DNA of 64,000 bases. Origin: Leptodactylus fallax. Taxonomy: Eukaryota > Chordata > Amphibia > Anura > Leptodactylidae. The translations under genes were made by a program, and so were the position numbers. This document shows positions 1-10,014 of the stretch, piece by piece. Below the pieces are notes generated by a model that saw nothing but the letters and a program-made list of their open reading frames with translations, did no database searches and was not told the DNA's origin. The stretch is from contig CAMRHE010000205.1 in assembly GCA_947044405.1 (NCBI GenBank), forward strand, positions 3,550,122-3,614,121. The letters are read 5' to 3'. The number at the start of each line of letters is the position of its first letter. The first letter of the stretch is position 1.

Positions 1-1265
1 GCAGCGGCCCCTGCACACTGGATTATGCCTCTCAGCGGCCCCTGTGTGAACCGAGAGCAAGGCAGGTGGTTTGGACTCCGCAACCAGAAATGAACGCACA
101 CGCGGTAGTTCAAGAAAAAAATATATATTTACTATAAGTTAATAAAGGCTAGTTAAAGGTAAAATGACAGGGCTAAAGACAAGCAAAATATACAATATAG
201 CATGAACAATTTCAAGGCAAATTCTGCAATGGTTTCTACTTTTACTCTGTCCACTTCTGCAGTATGGACACTGAATGAACAATATACTCAAAACTATCCC
301 TAACTGACCCTGACTTCACATTTGGGTGCACCCCCTTTTCCCCAGTGGTCCAGGTGGACCGCTTACAGTCCGTAGAAGCGCGCGGTGGGGCCCAAAGTCG
401 GTCCTTTCTTTTATAGTGAAGCGTCCTCTCCTCACTGTTATCAGGATCTTGGGAGAAATGAAGTCCTCTTTAACAGACAGGGAAACCAACTGAATGCAAT
501 GTAATCCAACAGCAGATTCCACTCAGCACACTGACAGTCCTGCCGAATCCATACACTGAGCTGGGATGTAAAGCGGGATTTAGCAGGTGCCGTCCAGTAC
601 ATCAACAGCACTGCGAGTCTCTATCTGTGGTATCCATATACACAGTCACAATGTCAGTCTCACTGATCAGCCACTGAGCACAGTTCCTTTCACGTGGACT
701 CACTAGTCCTGTTGTCTCTTTACACTCTGTTTGTCTCTGGACCAAGATACAGCTTAGCTGTACAGAAAAATCTCCACACCAGTTCAATACAACACTTGCC
801 AAGATGGCTGCTGCTCTCTGTCTCGTCACTTCCTGCTTCTCTGCTCACACTCTGTCTGCAGAACAGGCAGGCTGACATAAAAGGGGGGGGGTCTCACTCC
901 AGCATCATGTCACAATTACAATGGCTGCTGTCTTAAAGGAACAGAATCACAGAAATACATTCAACATTAACAGTTTATACAGACAAATGAAGCTTAAGAC
1001 AACATTGGCTGTCTCTTACACCTGCACATGGTATTATGCTCCATAGTGGCCCCTGCTCACGGTATTATGCCCCGCATTGGCCACTGCACACGGTATTATG
1101 TTCCGCAGCAACTCCTGCACACAGTTTTATGCCCCATATTGGCCCCTGCACTGCTATTATGCTCCATAGTGGCCCCTACACTTGTATTATGCTCTATAGT
1201 GGGCCCAGCACATGGTATTATGCTCCATAGTGGCCCCTGCACTGGTATTATGCCCCATAGTGGCC
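1..1265 (+). repeat. Degenerate ~31-bp minisatellite split by an LTR
   Basis: Short GC-rich units of about 31 bp, with the recurring core GGTATTATGCTCCATAGTGG followed by CCCCTGCACAC, run through 1-44 and 1021-1265. They are interrupted by an LTR insertion. The same family recurs inside two hAT elements further right (28542-28805 and 31590-33090). Open frames through it encode only repeat peptides. Confidence 0.75.
45..1020. mobile_element. Solo LTR, TG...CA ends, 4-bp target duplication
   Basis: The 976-bp block begins TGTGAACCG and ends CTCTTACA, so it has TG/CA termini of an LTR. It splits the minisatellite, and the 4-bp word CCTG is found on both sides (41-44 and 1021-1024), as expected for integrase-made target duplication. 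No coding domain lies inside and no second LTR is present, so it is a solo LTR left by recombination. Superfamily (Gypsy or endogenous retrovirus) cannot be set from the LTR alone, and orientation is unknown. Confidence 0.6.
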
Positions 1266-1280
1266 GACCCATGAACTATT

Positions 1281-1318
1281 ATTATACTCTGGGGTCTTTT
1301 CAGACCCCAGAGTATAAT
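1281..1318. repeat. Perfect 17-bp hairpin, 4-nt loop
   Basis: The arm ATTATACTCTGGGGTCT at 1281-1297 is perfectly complemented at 1302-1318 around the loop TTTC. A related hairpin lies at 1558-1599, and a single arm is found at about 31557 and 54913 inside the hAT element. Confidence 0.9.
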
Positions 1319-1319
1319 G

Positions 1320-1610
1320 ATTGGAGACCCAGGGGAGAATACAAACATAAAAATCAGAGTTACTTACCTATCCTGGACACCGGTACACTCCTTGCAGCTT
1401 TCGGCCCTGTTTAATTGCGCACACACGTCACGTGATCAGGCCGGCGACGCGACCTGATGACGTCACCACAGGCCTCAAGCCTGCTCGGAGTTACATCGGA
1501 TCGCAGGAGGTGAGTAACACTGTTTTTTATGTTCCCTCACCAACCCTAGGCCTCCGATTATTATACTCCGGGGTCTGAATAGACCCCGGAGTATAATAAT
1601 AGTAGTATTT
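1320..1610. repeat. CpG-rich module with CRE and outward splice-donor words
   Basis: A GC-rich core holds TGACGTCA (1458-1465). On the minus strand its left edge reads GGTAAGTAAC (about 1362-1371), and on the plus strand its right edge reads AGGTGAGTAAC (about 1508), both good 5' splice-donor matches pointing outward. It ends in a hairpin with 19-bp arms, TTATTATACTCCGGGGTCT at 1558-1576 and its complement at 1581-1599. The block resembles the hAT interior at 31235-31580, so it is probably a remnant of a related element. Confidence 0.6.
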
Positions 1611-1733
1611 GCGGCCCGCGGCCTAACTTACCGATGCCCGCGGCCGCTCACAGCAGCATCCGCTTCCCTTTCTGCGGCCCATAGCAGAAGGGGAAGCGGG
1701 GGGCGGCCACGAGCAGACGCGGGGTAGGTAAAT

Positions 1734-1782
1734 AAATAGGCCGTTACCTGCCGGGGATACTCCAACAGGTAACGGCCTATTT
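1734..1782. repeat. Perfect 17-bp inverted repeat
   Basis: The arm AAATAGGCCGTTACCTG (1734-1750) is exactly complemented at 1766-1782 with a 15-nt loop. It is a hairpin within MITE-like sequence, with no terminator role implied in a eukaryotic genome. Confidence 0.9.
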
Positions 1783-1799
1783 ATATATATAAAAAAAAA

Positions 1800-2010
1800 G
1801 CTATACTCACCTGCGATGCCTTGATGCAGCCGCCTCCTCTTCTTGTCCGCGACGTCTGTGTCTCAGCGTAGGCAGCGTGATGACGTCATTGTGTCGCCGC
1901 CTGCGCTGAGATGCGACGTCTTGTAAACCAGCCCAGGACAGGCCGCGCTCAGCTCTGTTTTTTTTTTTTTTTTTTTTAAAGCGGCCTGTCCTGGGCTGGT
2001 TTACATTAAA
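1800..2010. repeat. CRE-containing MITE-like block with 25-bp inverted repeat
   Basis: The block opens with CTATACTCACCTG, which on the minus strand is the donor-like word CAGGTGAGTATAG. It contains TGACGTCA at 1881-1888. It closes with a perfect 25-bp inverted repeat (1922-1946 and 1981-2005) around a poly-T run. No coding sequence is recognised. Confidence 0.6.
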
Positions 2011-2074
2011 TAGTAAAATACCGCCCCCCGGACAGTGCCGCCCGAGGCGGCCGCCTCACCTCGCCTCATTAGCG

Positions 2075-2452
2075 GTGCGCCTCTGCCTGTGCCGCCAGAT
2101 GGGGTTCGTGCCAGCTGACATCCTGGATGTAATAAACCTACCAAATAGACTGGGCTACGATGTCAGCTTTAAGCTCATGTCTTGTCTGGATAGGTTCGTG
2201 GCAAATTACTCCTGGTTCAGGGACACAGATGGCTGGAGTAAATTTATTTTTACTCCTATTTCCAGGCCAGATAACATTAACAGTGACGGTATCTTCTGGA
2301 ACGAATCTTTCCCCCCCCAAACCCGGGATATTGTGGTGTGGCTCAGAAGACATTGTGACCTGATGTCTGATCTCACCAAAAATAGAGACACTGATGATAT
2401 CTGGACTGGTGGGTGGAAGGTCCTGGTAAAACTGCACCAATATAATAACTAG
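2075..2452 (+). pseudogene. Retroelement ORF1/gag-like fragment (ZCCHC3-like)
   Basis: An open frame of 125 codons whose recognisable part starts at about 2099 (MGFVPADILDVINLP). Motifs such as RPISRPDN-like text, WNESFP, VWLRRHCD and WTGGWKVLVKL resemble the region just before the zinc knuckles in vertebrate ORF1/gag-type proteins related to ZCCHC3 and Tx1/L1-type ORF1. The zinc knuckles themselves are missing: the frame stops at 2452 exactly where another common repeat (GAGATGAGCGAA) begins. It is a truncated fragment, not a host gene. Family assignment rests on motif memory, and an unrelated gag is possible. Confidence 0.45.
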
Positions 2453-2948
2453 AGATGAGCGAATTTTTCAAAAATTCGATTCAGCAGCTTCACCGAATTT
2501 TCCCAAACGATTCAATTCGATATTAATTAATTTGTGGTAAATCACATTAAGAAACATCTATTTCCTGGCTGCAGAGAGCCTGTGTAGTGGTGTAGCTGCT
2601 AAGGACGCCACACTACCCGATAGCTTACACGTTACCATGGCAAAGTGGCCTAGCACGAAGTATCCAGCCTTGGTGTCTCACTGGATCCCCCACAGTAACA
2701 GATCTCACGAAGGTATCAAGCTCGCTATCAGCTCAGCCCCACAGGGACACAGCTCAGCCCCACAGCTCAGCCCCACAGGGACACAGCTTGCCAAATCCAC
2801 CAAACCTGGACCATAGCTTGCCACCCCCACACTACCCCCAAGTTCACCATGCACCCCAAAACCCCCCACAGTTCACCGTGCAACCCACAGTCCACTGTGC
2901 ACCCCAAATCTCTCCCCCCCACACTACACAAATATCCTGAAGGTCTGT
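2453..2948. other. Repeat remnant, no gene
   Basis: The stretch opens with AGAGATGAGCGAATTT, the edge of a common interspersed repeat; a related word in reverse occurs near 29140. At 2730-2935 it becomes a C-rich low-complexity tract built of CAGCTCAGCCCCACAGGGACA-like and CACCCCAAA-like words. No convincing exon or RNA was seen. Confidence 0.5.
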
Positions 2949-4592
2949 CATGACTACTCAATTTCTGGCGGCCATTTTGTCAGAGATAAAACATTAGCCA
3001 AAATCTCTGACCATTATTACTGGAAGGGAATGAAGAACGACGTTCACCAACATGTGAAAGCCTGTCAAAAATGTTTTGTCATAAATCCCAAAATTAGCAA
3101 GGAAGCTCCACCACTCAACAGTATACCAGTGTCTGGAAAAGTATGGAGATTATGCGGGATTGATATGATCGGTCTTCTTCAGGAAACATCAAATGGCAAC
3201 AAATATATAGTTGCTGCCACTTATCATTTCTCCAAGTGGACTGAAGCAACAGCTGTCCCAGATAAGAGTGCCAAGTCCGTAGCAATTTTTTTGTATTCCG
3301 TTATTTTCCGCCTTGGCTGTATTGGACACTCTTATTAGTGACCAGGGCTGAGAGTTTGTGAACTTGATCATCGACAACCTGATGGAGCATTTTCAAACAG
3401 ATCACCGCATTTCATCTGCCTCCCACCCACAAAAATATGGCCCAGCGGGAACGTGACAATTGAACACTCAAAGAATCTCTTAGTAAGCTTGTCAATGACC
3501 AAGGAAACAACTGGGATTGGTTCATCTCTGGAGTTCTGTTTGCCTATCAAACATCTGTGCATGCCTCAACCAAGTGCACTTCATTTGAGGTTATGTATGG
3601 ACAGAAGGCCAAGCTTCCTATGGACCTCAGTCCCTCAGAAAATGACACTGTGGACCCTATGCCCATTTCAGATGATGCCAACCCTGATGTGCTAAATACA
3701 CTGACTATCATTGTTAAAAAGCTCCACCTAACCGTCAGTACCAACATCCAATCTGCCCAGGAACACCAGAAGCAAACTTTTTATTTCCGACACAACAGCA
3801 ACAAATGAATCACTACTAGTACCATTGTTTATATCAAGAATCAGCGTCATATTCATCAGATGGGTCCAAAGATGGATCCACGCTGGATTGGACCCTACTG
3901 GGTTGGAATCCTTGACCAAGGATTGACGAGTAAAACTTAAGAACAATAAGACTGGCAAGATACTAAGCAACATTTACCACACCAGCAACCTTAAGATTTA
4001 CCAGGATGAAGAGACTTCTACATCACCCCAGTCCCATGATGATTGTCCCAGTGACTCTGCCACACAGAAACACAAGCAAACTAAGACTTTCAACCTATTA
4101 CCAAGTTCAGGAAGTATCTTAGCACCAATCTTGGCCTTACGTTTGGTAGGGGTGTACACATTGGCTGCACAAAGGACCTTGGACAACCACGGTGTACACA
4201 AAACCAAAGGTGATGGGAACTGCTACTTCTGGGCCATCAGCTACATCCTGACAGGAACAGAGGACAACCACTCCCTTCTCAGAGATAAAGTCATCCACTA
4301 CATGAAAACTGACTTGACAAAATTACTACAGGACTACTTAAACCAAAATGTGATTATGTGAATATGTGAACATCTCTGTAATGTCTCATGATGGAGTCTG
4401 CGCAACTGATGCAGAGATCATGGCCACAGCTAATCTGTTGAGTTGCGACATCATCATCTACATGAACGTCGGTGACTCCATGGATTAGTTGACATATTCC
4501 GCAAGCTTCAATCTGCAGTCAACAACAGAACATGCACTTTATCTGGAAAATAAGCCTGATCATTTTAATGTTGTTATCAGTGTTTACCTTTA
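2949..4592 (+). pseudogene. Decayed retroelement integrase followed by OTU-like domain
   Basis: Reading from 2949, an H2C2 zinc-binding segment (GGHFVRDKTL, HYYWKGM, ACQKC) leads into a Gypsy-type integrase core with GIDMIG, SKWTEATAVPDKS and, in another frame, the ISDQG motif. Later parts match the usual integrase C-terminal half (VLFAYQTSVHASTKC, FEVMYGQKAKLP). Near 4202 the motif GDGNCYFWAIS matches the catalytic cysteine loop of OTU deubiquitinases, and HFNVVIS at about 4560 matches the region of the catalytic histidine. The order integrase then OTU suggests a polyprotein of a Ty3/Gypsy-like or related element. A frameshift near 3310, in-frame stops (for example TGA at about 3349) and more stops between the two domains show it is dead. 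Whether the OTU part was fused or separate in the live element cannot be told from this copy. Confidence 0.7.
4202..4592 (+). pseudogene. OTU cysteine-protease-like domain remnant
   Basis: The motif KTKGDGNCYFWAISYILTG carries the Asp-Gly-Asn-Cys catalytic signature of the OTU family (peptidase C85/C65 type). The frame is open to 4361, then needs shifts; a later piece contains ATDAEIMATANLLSCDIIIY and ends in HFNVVISVYL before TAA. Both catalytic landmarks, Cys and His, are still visible, but the reading frame is broken at least twice. It lies directly downstream of an integrase remnant on the same strand. Confidence 0.6.
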
Positions 4593-5430
4593 AATGTTTA
4601 TATTGTAGCAAGGACTTGCTAGTGTAAAGGTTCCAATACACGGGACGAGTATTGGGCGATTTGTTGTCCCGGCTAGTTGCCCATTGCATTGAGTGTTAAG
4701 CGACTTATTGCTAATGAGAAATCGCTGAGAAAAAATAAATAAATTTACATACTCACTGCCCAGCATGTCCTGGCTCTCCTCCGTCCCTCCTCCATGTCTC
4801 CACCAGCCGCCATTTCTTGCTTCTCTTACTGAAGCTTTTGAATTTGGTGCTGTCTCCTATCCTCGCGGGTCCTCTGGATCACCTGATCAGTGTATGACAC
4901 GTCATGCGCTGATCAGGTGACCCATAAACATTCAGCCGATAATCACCCCATGTAAAGCCACCTTTATAAATTGAAGTTTCAAGACGTTATGACTTTTATT
5001 ATATTATGAACAGTCAAGTTACACTGGTTGAAGTAATAAAAGTCTATTTGTTTAAGATTGAAGTCAGTTAGCTTTCTCACTTAACTTACCAGACAAAGCT
5101 GAATCCCCAATAAAATGTTGAAAAATTAAGTAATTCTTGTGTATATCACTCAATGCTACTGATGGGGGTATAATATGTCCTGAGGGGTATGAATTGGCCT
5201 AGGCCAATTTATACCCCGGAGTATAATCTAGCCTAGGCCACTTTAACTCTAGCCTTCCCCATGTTATTTCCCTGTGTTTCCCCCTGTCTTTCAAAAACCC
5301 TGTACTTGATACAGCTCTGGCCTATCACAGGCCATTGGGCAGAGTCTGGGAGACTTAGGTCTCTTGGGGAGCCGTTACAGCCTCAGTGCAGAGTAGAGAG
5401 TCTAGTCTAGCAGTTAACAGAGGAGACAAT
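4593..5430. other. MITE-like noncoding repeats
   Basis: No gene is seen. The stretch has a 12-bp inverted repeat (TCACCTGATCAG at 4879-4890, complement at 4909-4920) enclosing ATGACACGTCAT. At 4754 it has ACATACTCACTG, the reverse of a splice-donor-like word, preceded by an A-rich tract. Near 5195 there is a palindromic word TTGGCCTAGGCCAA and the phrase ACCCCGGAGTATAAT, which is shared with the hairpin at 1558-1599. Confidence 0.5.
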
Positions 5431-5537
5431 GCATGCCCAAGACTCAACTTAAGACAGCCCTGAGACAGGGAAGACCAGCTGTCATCATTTTGGACATTGT
5501 GCCAGGAGGAGCAGTGGAGTCCATTGGCAGGAGGTAT

Positions 5538-5579
5538 TATCCCAGCACCTTCTACAAGGTGTTAGAAGGTGCTGGGATA
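5538..5579. repeat. Perfect 17-bp hairpin, 8-nt loop
   Basis: The arm TATCCCAGCACCTTCTA (5538-5554) is exactly complemented at 5563-5579. The surrounding 76-codon open frame (5433-5663) has no recognisable homology, and the hairpin within it argues against it being a protein gene. Confidence 0.85.
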
Positions 5580-5720
5580 AACTCAGTAAAAACAGGGATA
5601 ACCTACCTACAAAGGAGAGAGAGTGGTCTGGATACGTTAAATCCAATCATCATTGGTTGTTAATTCTGGTGGAATGTATTATTATAATTTTTGTTTGTTT
5701 TTACTAATAAAAATTGTTTC

Positions 5721-6070
5721 CTATGTACAAGAAAATAACTACTATAATACCGCTTCTATGTACAAGAATATAACTACTATAATACTGCTCCTATGTACAA
5801 GAATATAACTACTATAATACTGCTCCTATGTACAAGAATATAACTACTATAATACTGCTCCTATGTACAAGAATATAACTACTATAATACCGCTCCTATG
5901 TACAAGAATATAACTACTATAATACTGCTGCTATGTACAAGAATATAACTACTATATTACTGCTCCTATGTACAAGAATATAACTACTATAATACCGCTC
6001 CTATGTACAAGAATATAACTACTATAATACTGCTCCTATGTACAAGAATATAACTACTATAATACTGACC
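5721..6070 (+). repeat. Tandem array, 10 x 35 bp
   Basis: Ten near-identical 35-bp units beginning CTATGTACAAGAATATAACT start every 35 bases from 5721 to 6036. Units differ mainly at CTGCTC versus CCGCTC near their ends. The array stops about 40 bp before a splice acceptor at 6110. Uniform period without unique spacers rules out a CRISPR array. Confidence 0.95.
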
Positions 6071-6110
6071 CTCTATATACCTGTTGTTACATAATCCTCT
6101 TATTTTACAG

Positions 6111-6194
6111 GTTGATGTCTTCTCTTTTGGAATTGTCCTTTGTGAAATACTTAGTCGCATTCCTACAGACCCTGGAATTCTGCCCAGGACAAGG
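6111..6194 (+). CDS. Isolated LIMK/TESK-like protein kinase exon
   Basis: An 84-bp exon candidate, exactly 28 codons (phase 0 to 0). A TTATTTTACAG acceptor precedes it and GTATAT follows as donor. Its translation starts VDVFSFGIVLCEIL and ends ILPRTR. This is the sub-domain IX region of the LIM-kinase/TESK family, where vertebrate members have VDVFSFGIVLCEI followed by ADPDYLPRT. The invariant Asp of sub-domain IX is present. It differs from the usual sequence at IPTDPGIL, so it may be a diverged family member or a relic exon. I found no neighbouring kinase exon on either side in the window, so it is either one exon of a large gene whose other exons lie outside or an exon copied into repeat-rich DNA. 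It is a tyrosine-kinase-like dual-specificity class kinase, not related to the AGC kinase in the array. Confidence 0.6.
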
Positions 6195-6387
6195 GTATAT
6201 ATGATATAGAGGTAGTCACACATGTACAGGACATCTTTATAAATCATACCCTAGCCCTTTGATGTTAGATGTAGTGATGGTTCCCAGCAGGATGCAGACA
6301 AGTGTTTGGCCGCCTCCACCATTCACCACCTGGGCCTGCCTGCGTCCTGCTGTGAGCCATTGCTTCACCTAACATCAGGTAAACTTG

Positions 6388-6652
6388 TATACACACGAAA
6401 CTTGGCACTCCAATGAGATTTGTGAATTTATTAATAGTATTGCAATCCAGATATTCACAGCAACGATTCGGCTGCATAAGCAACCTTCATCAGACTTGCA
6501 GTTTTGAGCAGGAAGATGGCCCTTACAATTCTGCCACAAGCTATTCCCAACTGCAACCAGACTGATTATTACTGATGCTCTGAATATTTGGATTGCAATA
6601 CTATTAATAAATTCACAAATCTCATTGGAGTGCCAAGTTTCGAGTGTATATA
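6388..6652. mobile_element. Palindromic MITE with ~70-bp arms
   Basis: The left arm from 6388 (ACACGAAACTTGGCACTCCA and on) is the near-exact complement of the right arm ending near 6652. The centre contains CATAAGCAACCTTCATCAGA, a phrase I associate with an abundant interspersed repeat of fishes and frogs. There is no coding capacity beyond chance open frames. Confidence 0.8.
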
Positions 6653-7529
6653 TATCTATACGGGGTGGAACCCTACTTGCTGCACCCAGATGCCAGCAGA
6701 GTGACGTGTCTCTTCTAGCAACATCAGGCAAACGTGGCCTTTTTTTCTAGGGATATGTACATACAAAGACGTATCGGCATTTTTCTGTCCCTGGATAATG
6801 GGAATATTGTTGCATTTCAAGCAAAAAAAAAGTATTCTCGGGCTCAGTGGGGGTCTCAGCAGACAGCCCCCCATCAATCAGGTATTTCTCCTCTGTCCTA
6901 AGGATACTATTCAGAGTATTATTTCATTATTAAATTAATATAAAATGCTTACTTGAGCTAGTGACGAGCCAGGGGGCACAGGTAGGGATCCAGATCCAAG
7001 AAGATGGCAGCAGCCAGGCCATCAGCGCTAACATCCTGAGAGCAGGGATAGGGAGACCGCAGGAGCCGTACTGCATAGCCTAGGAGCAGAGACGTAGTTA
7101 GGGGTTCAGTACAGGGGAGGCAAACACGTCCAAGTGGGCCCCCAACTCAGGTATACCGATATTATCACTATACGGTGACCATATAATGGTAAATACCGGC
7201 TCTGCACAGGGCTCTACAGAACATTTAGGTGTATACAGGGCAGTAACATTTTGTGACTTACAGGTGACGTCTCTGACTAATCGGTCACATTTCCCTTCTC
7301 TTCCCTTTGGACCGCCATGACCACTTCTTCCAGCTGAGACTTGTCTCTGTAAAGTTTGCAGCACAGAAATCTTTGGCTCCTCACTTTTCCAGCCATCTAA
7401 CCCACATTGTTCTCACCTACATAAAGCCCCCATCCTGCTGCTACCCCAATTATAAAATATATGATATAACCCCCCATAATGAATACCCCCAAGTGCATCT
7501 TTATATTAATAATGTCTCAGGTATGACCT
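6653..7529. other. No recognised gene
   Basis: This is mixed noncoding sequence. A phrase near 7085 (CAGAGACGTAGTTAGGGG) looks like the edge of a hAT-type repeat. No exon, RNA gene or clear repeat boundary could be supported. Confidence 0.4.
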
Positions 7530-7789
7530 GGTATGATGAGCTGTTCCATCAGCGAAAAGCAGTTCGGCCTAGTATCCGATGGGACTAAAAAGATATTGGG
7601 CTATGGCTTTGGGTTATGGTTCCGGTGCAGTTCGGCCATTCCTTTCCAGGACAGCTGGTGGAACCGGCCTGAGCAGGAGGAGGATATGGCTCAGGGGGGC
7701 AGATACGCAGGCCCTGCAACAATACGGGCTGTGTTGCTAGTTCAGTGAAGCAAAATGTAAATTTGGCTTCAGCTGCAAATTTAAACATG

Positions 7790-8190
7790 TAGAAGCAGTG
7801 TTTCGGCTATTGCCCATACACCCTGATAGCATTCCGTTACTTGGCTGTTACTGGGACAGTGGGAATTATGTCGACCGTTGCCCTCCGATGGGATGCTCAA
7901 TCTCGTATGCGTACTTCGAGGCTTTCAGCAGGTTCCTAGAGTCAGTGGTTTGGGAAGTGTCAGGGTGGAGTCAGTAATTCATTACCGTGACGATTTTCTG
8001 TTCATAGGCCCGGCGGGCTCTGACTTGTGCACGATCTTACTGGCGACCAATCAATGGGTTGCTAATAAGTTAGGGGTGCCGTTATCCCTGAAAAAAAAAC
8101 GATGGTCTGTGTACTAGATTGAGTTTCCTTGGTATAGAAATTGACACTGTGGCCAAGGAATTCTAGTTGCCCAGTGACAAGTTAGTGGAT
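7790..8190 (+). pseudogene. YR-retrotransposon reverse transcriptase fragment
   Basis: This is an RT palm fragment. One frame gives the segment before the active site (VDRCPPMGCSISYAYFEAF). A shift of frame is then needed to read VIHYRDDFLFIGPAG, where YRDD stands for the usual YLDD with both metal-binding aspartates kept. The sequence KKKRWSVY replaces the usual EKT..PCT phrase because of a run of eight A. It continues as FLGIEIDT after another shift. This is an RNA-dependent DNA polymerase remnant of a selfish element with no host role. Confidence 0.7.
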
Positions 8191-8261
8191 CTGAGGGGGT
8201 GTTGATTCCTTGAGACTTTGTTCAGCTGGGAGGGCTGCATTGCGACAACTTGTCGGTCTGG

Positions 8262-8455
8262 GGCTCACCTTCTGTCTCTATCCCTCTTCCCTCATAGATT
8301 GTAAGCCCTTGCGGGCAGGGCCCTCTATCCCACTGTGCCAGTAGGTCACTGTTAGTATTATCTGTTTTGTACATATTGTGCACCGTATGTAACTCCTTAA
8401 ATGTAAAGCACCATGGAATTAATGGTGCTATATAAATAAACAATAATAATAATAG
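8262..8455 (+). mobile_element. SINE tail with A/T-rich microsatellite end
   Basis: This insertion splits the RT/RNase H region of the YR retrotransposon. It carries ATTGTAAGCCCTTGCGGGCA, GTAAAGCACCATGGAAT and GGTGCTATATAAATAAA, and ends in repeated AAT. These are features of an abundant frog SINE tail. The RNase H reading resumes right after it. Confidence 0.65.
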
Positions 8456-8459
8456 AACA

Positions 8460-8960
8460 CTGGTGCAATCGGCTGTAATTGACATGTTCGACTGTGACCT
8501 TTTCACCGATGTGGCGGGGGGGAGGCATAGTTTCGGGGCATATTACGGGGGGCAGTGGTGTGCCGCCTCTTGGCCTGCAGCATGGCGTGAATTAGGTTTC
8601 ACACAGAATTTGACTTTACTTGAATCATTCCCCATAGTGGTTGCGGTGTCCATATGAAGTGATAAAAAAGTCAAGTTTCACTGCGATAACATGTTGGTTT
8701 TGTCGGCCATAAACAACGTCACAGCATATTCCTCCTGCTCTTCATGTTGCTACAGTGTTTGGTGCTGCTTTGCTTGTGCCTGAAAACGTGGGTGGTGGCA
8801 GTGCACATTACGGGGTCAAGAATTGATTATTCTCTGTTTCGTTTCCAGTGGGAGAGTTTCATGCCCTGGCTCTGTGGGCAGTAGCAGAAGGGATAACATG
8901 TCCTCCAGAATTATGGTCTACGAGATGCAGGATATTGATTCAGGCATTGTTGGCCCTTGG
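8460..8960 (+). pseudogene. RNase H fragment of YR retrotransposon
   Basis: Open at 8463-8657 and then broken, this part encodes LFTDVAGGRHSFGAYYGGQW and NLTLLESFPIVVA. These match the RNase H domain following RT in Ngaro/DIRS elements (TDAS..GFGA). The phrase INNVT near 8710 sits where the DNxxVVxxxN segment is expected. Stops after 8655 show inactivation. Confidence 0.6.
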
Positions 8961-9324
8961 CACCTGGAATAAATATTTGAATGGGTGGTTGGAGTGAATT
9001 AGGGTACATAGAGAAGATCATAGGGTTGATGTGTTACTGTTTTTGTTGAGTGGGCAGACGGTTGGTTCGGTGACCAGAGATAATGGTTTTGTAGCTGCTT
9101 TTTCATTTGGTTTCAAGCCTAGAGGGCTCGTGGACGCTACCAAGCATTTCTTGATGCAATGCGCACTGAAAGGTTTTTGCAGGGGCAGGGGGAGAATAGA
9201 CACGAGCCGTCCAGTCACGCTTAGCCTTGCGGGCTACAGGGAGCTGATGTGGAATTAGATGAGGGGGTTTAAGTGGGGAGGATTCGTAGGTCTAAGATGG
9301 ATCAGATGGGTGCCGGAAAGTAGA

Positions 9325-9690
9325 GGTCATTATGGAGCATGTTATACTGTGTTAGTATAGACCACTGGAGCATTATACTGGGGAGGCATTGTGGGGTGCA
9401 TATTATACTGTATGGAGCATATTATATTGTGTGGGGCTGCTGGGGAGCATATTGCACTGTCTGGGGCCACTAAGGGGTAGTATACTGTGTGGGCCACTGT
9501 GGAGTATTATACTGTGTGGAGCCTTACATACCATGTGGGGCCACTATGGGGGGCTCAGGGGAGCATTTTATACTGTGTGGGGTCACTGTGGAGCATTATA
9601 TACCATGTGGGGAAACTGGAGGGCTCAGGAGAGCATTTTATACTGTGGAGCATTATATACCATGTGGAGCATTATACTGTGTGGGGGGGG
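9325..9690 (+). repeat. Minisatellite, GGAGCATTATACTGTGTGGGG family
   Basis: Degenerate units with the core GGAGCATTATACTGTGTGGG spaced about 30-60 bp apart. Overlapping open frames of about 120 codons here are repeat peptides rich in Tyr, Cys and Trp, with no gene-like features. Confidence 0.85.
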
Positions 9691-10014
9691 GGGGCTCACA
9701 ATTCCTGCTGACAGCCCTGTGTGCTATGTCTGCATCACAGGTCCTTCACTGTCATCTTGCACATACGTGTAGTGCTCCATGGCCATGTCATTCCCCATAC
9801 AGTACTGTGCATGAGCTGGCCATGGAGTTATTGGGGCCTGCACAGTATTATAGGGGCTGACTATACTGGGAACATACTCAGTAACACCAGATAGTCAGCA
9901 CATATGTAAGACTTCAGTGAAGGAGCTGTGGTGTAGGCTATTAGCAGGAAGCTGTTGGGTGGGGCCCCAGAACAAGATCCTCTGGTGGGCCTAAGGCCCT
10001 TCAGTCCGACACTG

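Larger units (their letters stand above)
7530..9262 (+). mobile_element. Decayed Ngaro/DIRS-like YR retrotransposon
   Basis: Pieces of one plus-strand element appear in order. A gag end has a CCCH-like knuckle (CKFGFSCKFKH near 7760). The RT part has DRCPPMGCSISYAYFEAFSR at about 7870 and HYRDDFLFIGPAGS at about 7980, the catalytic YxDD box. The RT tail reads LGIEIDTVAKEF. The RNase H part is at 8460-8960 (LFTDVAGG, SFGAYYGGQWCAASWP, NLTLLE), and the N-terminal part of a tyrosine recombinase is at about 9030-9240 (FGFKPRGLVDATK, ALKGFCRGRGR). Frameshifts, stops and a SINE insertion break it. The recombinase catalytic end is missing because the tandem array starts at 9321. Confidence 0.75.

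Noticed and set aside
694..936. 80-codon frame inside the solo LTR
   Set aside because: Lies in noncoding LTR sequence with no domain features.
5433..5663. 76-codon open frame as a gene
   Set aside because: No homology recognised, and a perfect 17-bp hairpin sits inside it.
5721..6070. CRISPR-like regular repeats
   Set aside because: The 35-bp units are contiguous without unique spacers, and the genome is vertebrate.
9389..9860. Overlapping open frames of about 75-127 codons (and copies near 32785 and 56140)
   Set aside because: They read through minisatellite in all frames, giving repeat peptides (YTVWSI, GALYTMWG). The frame ends change with G-run length between units.
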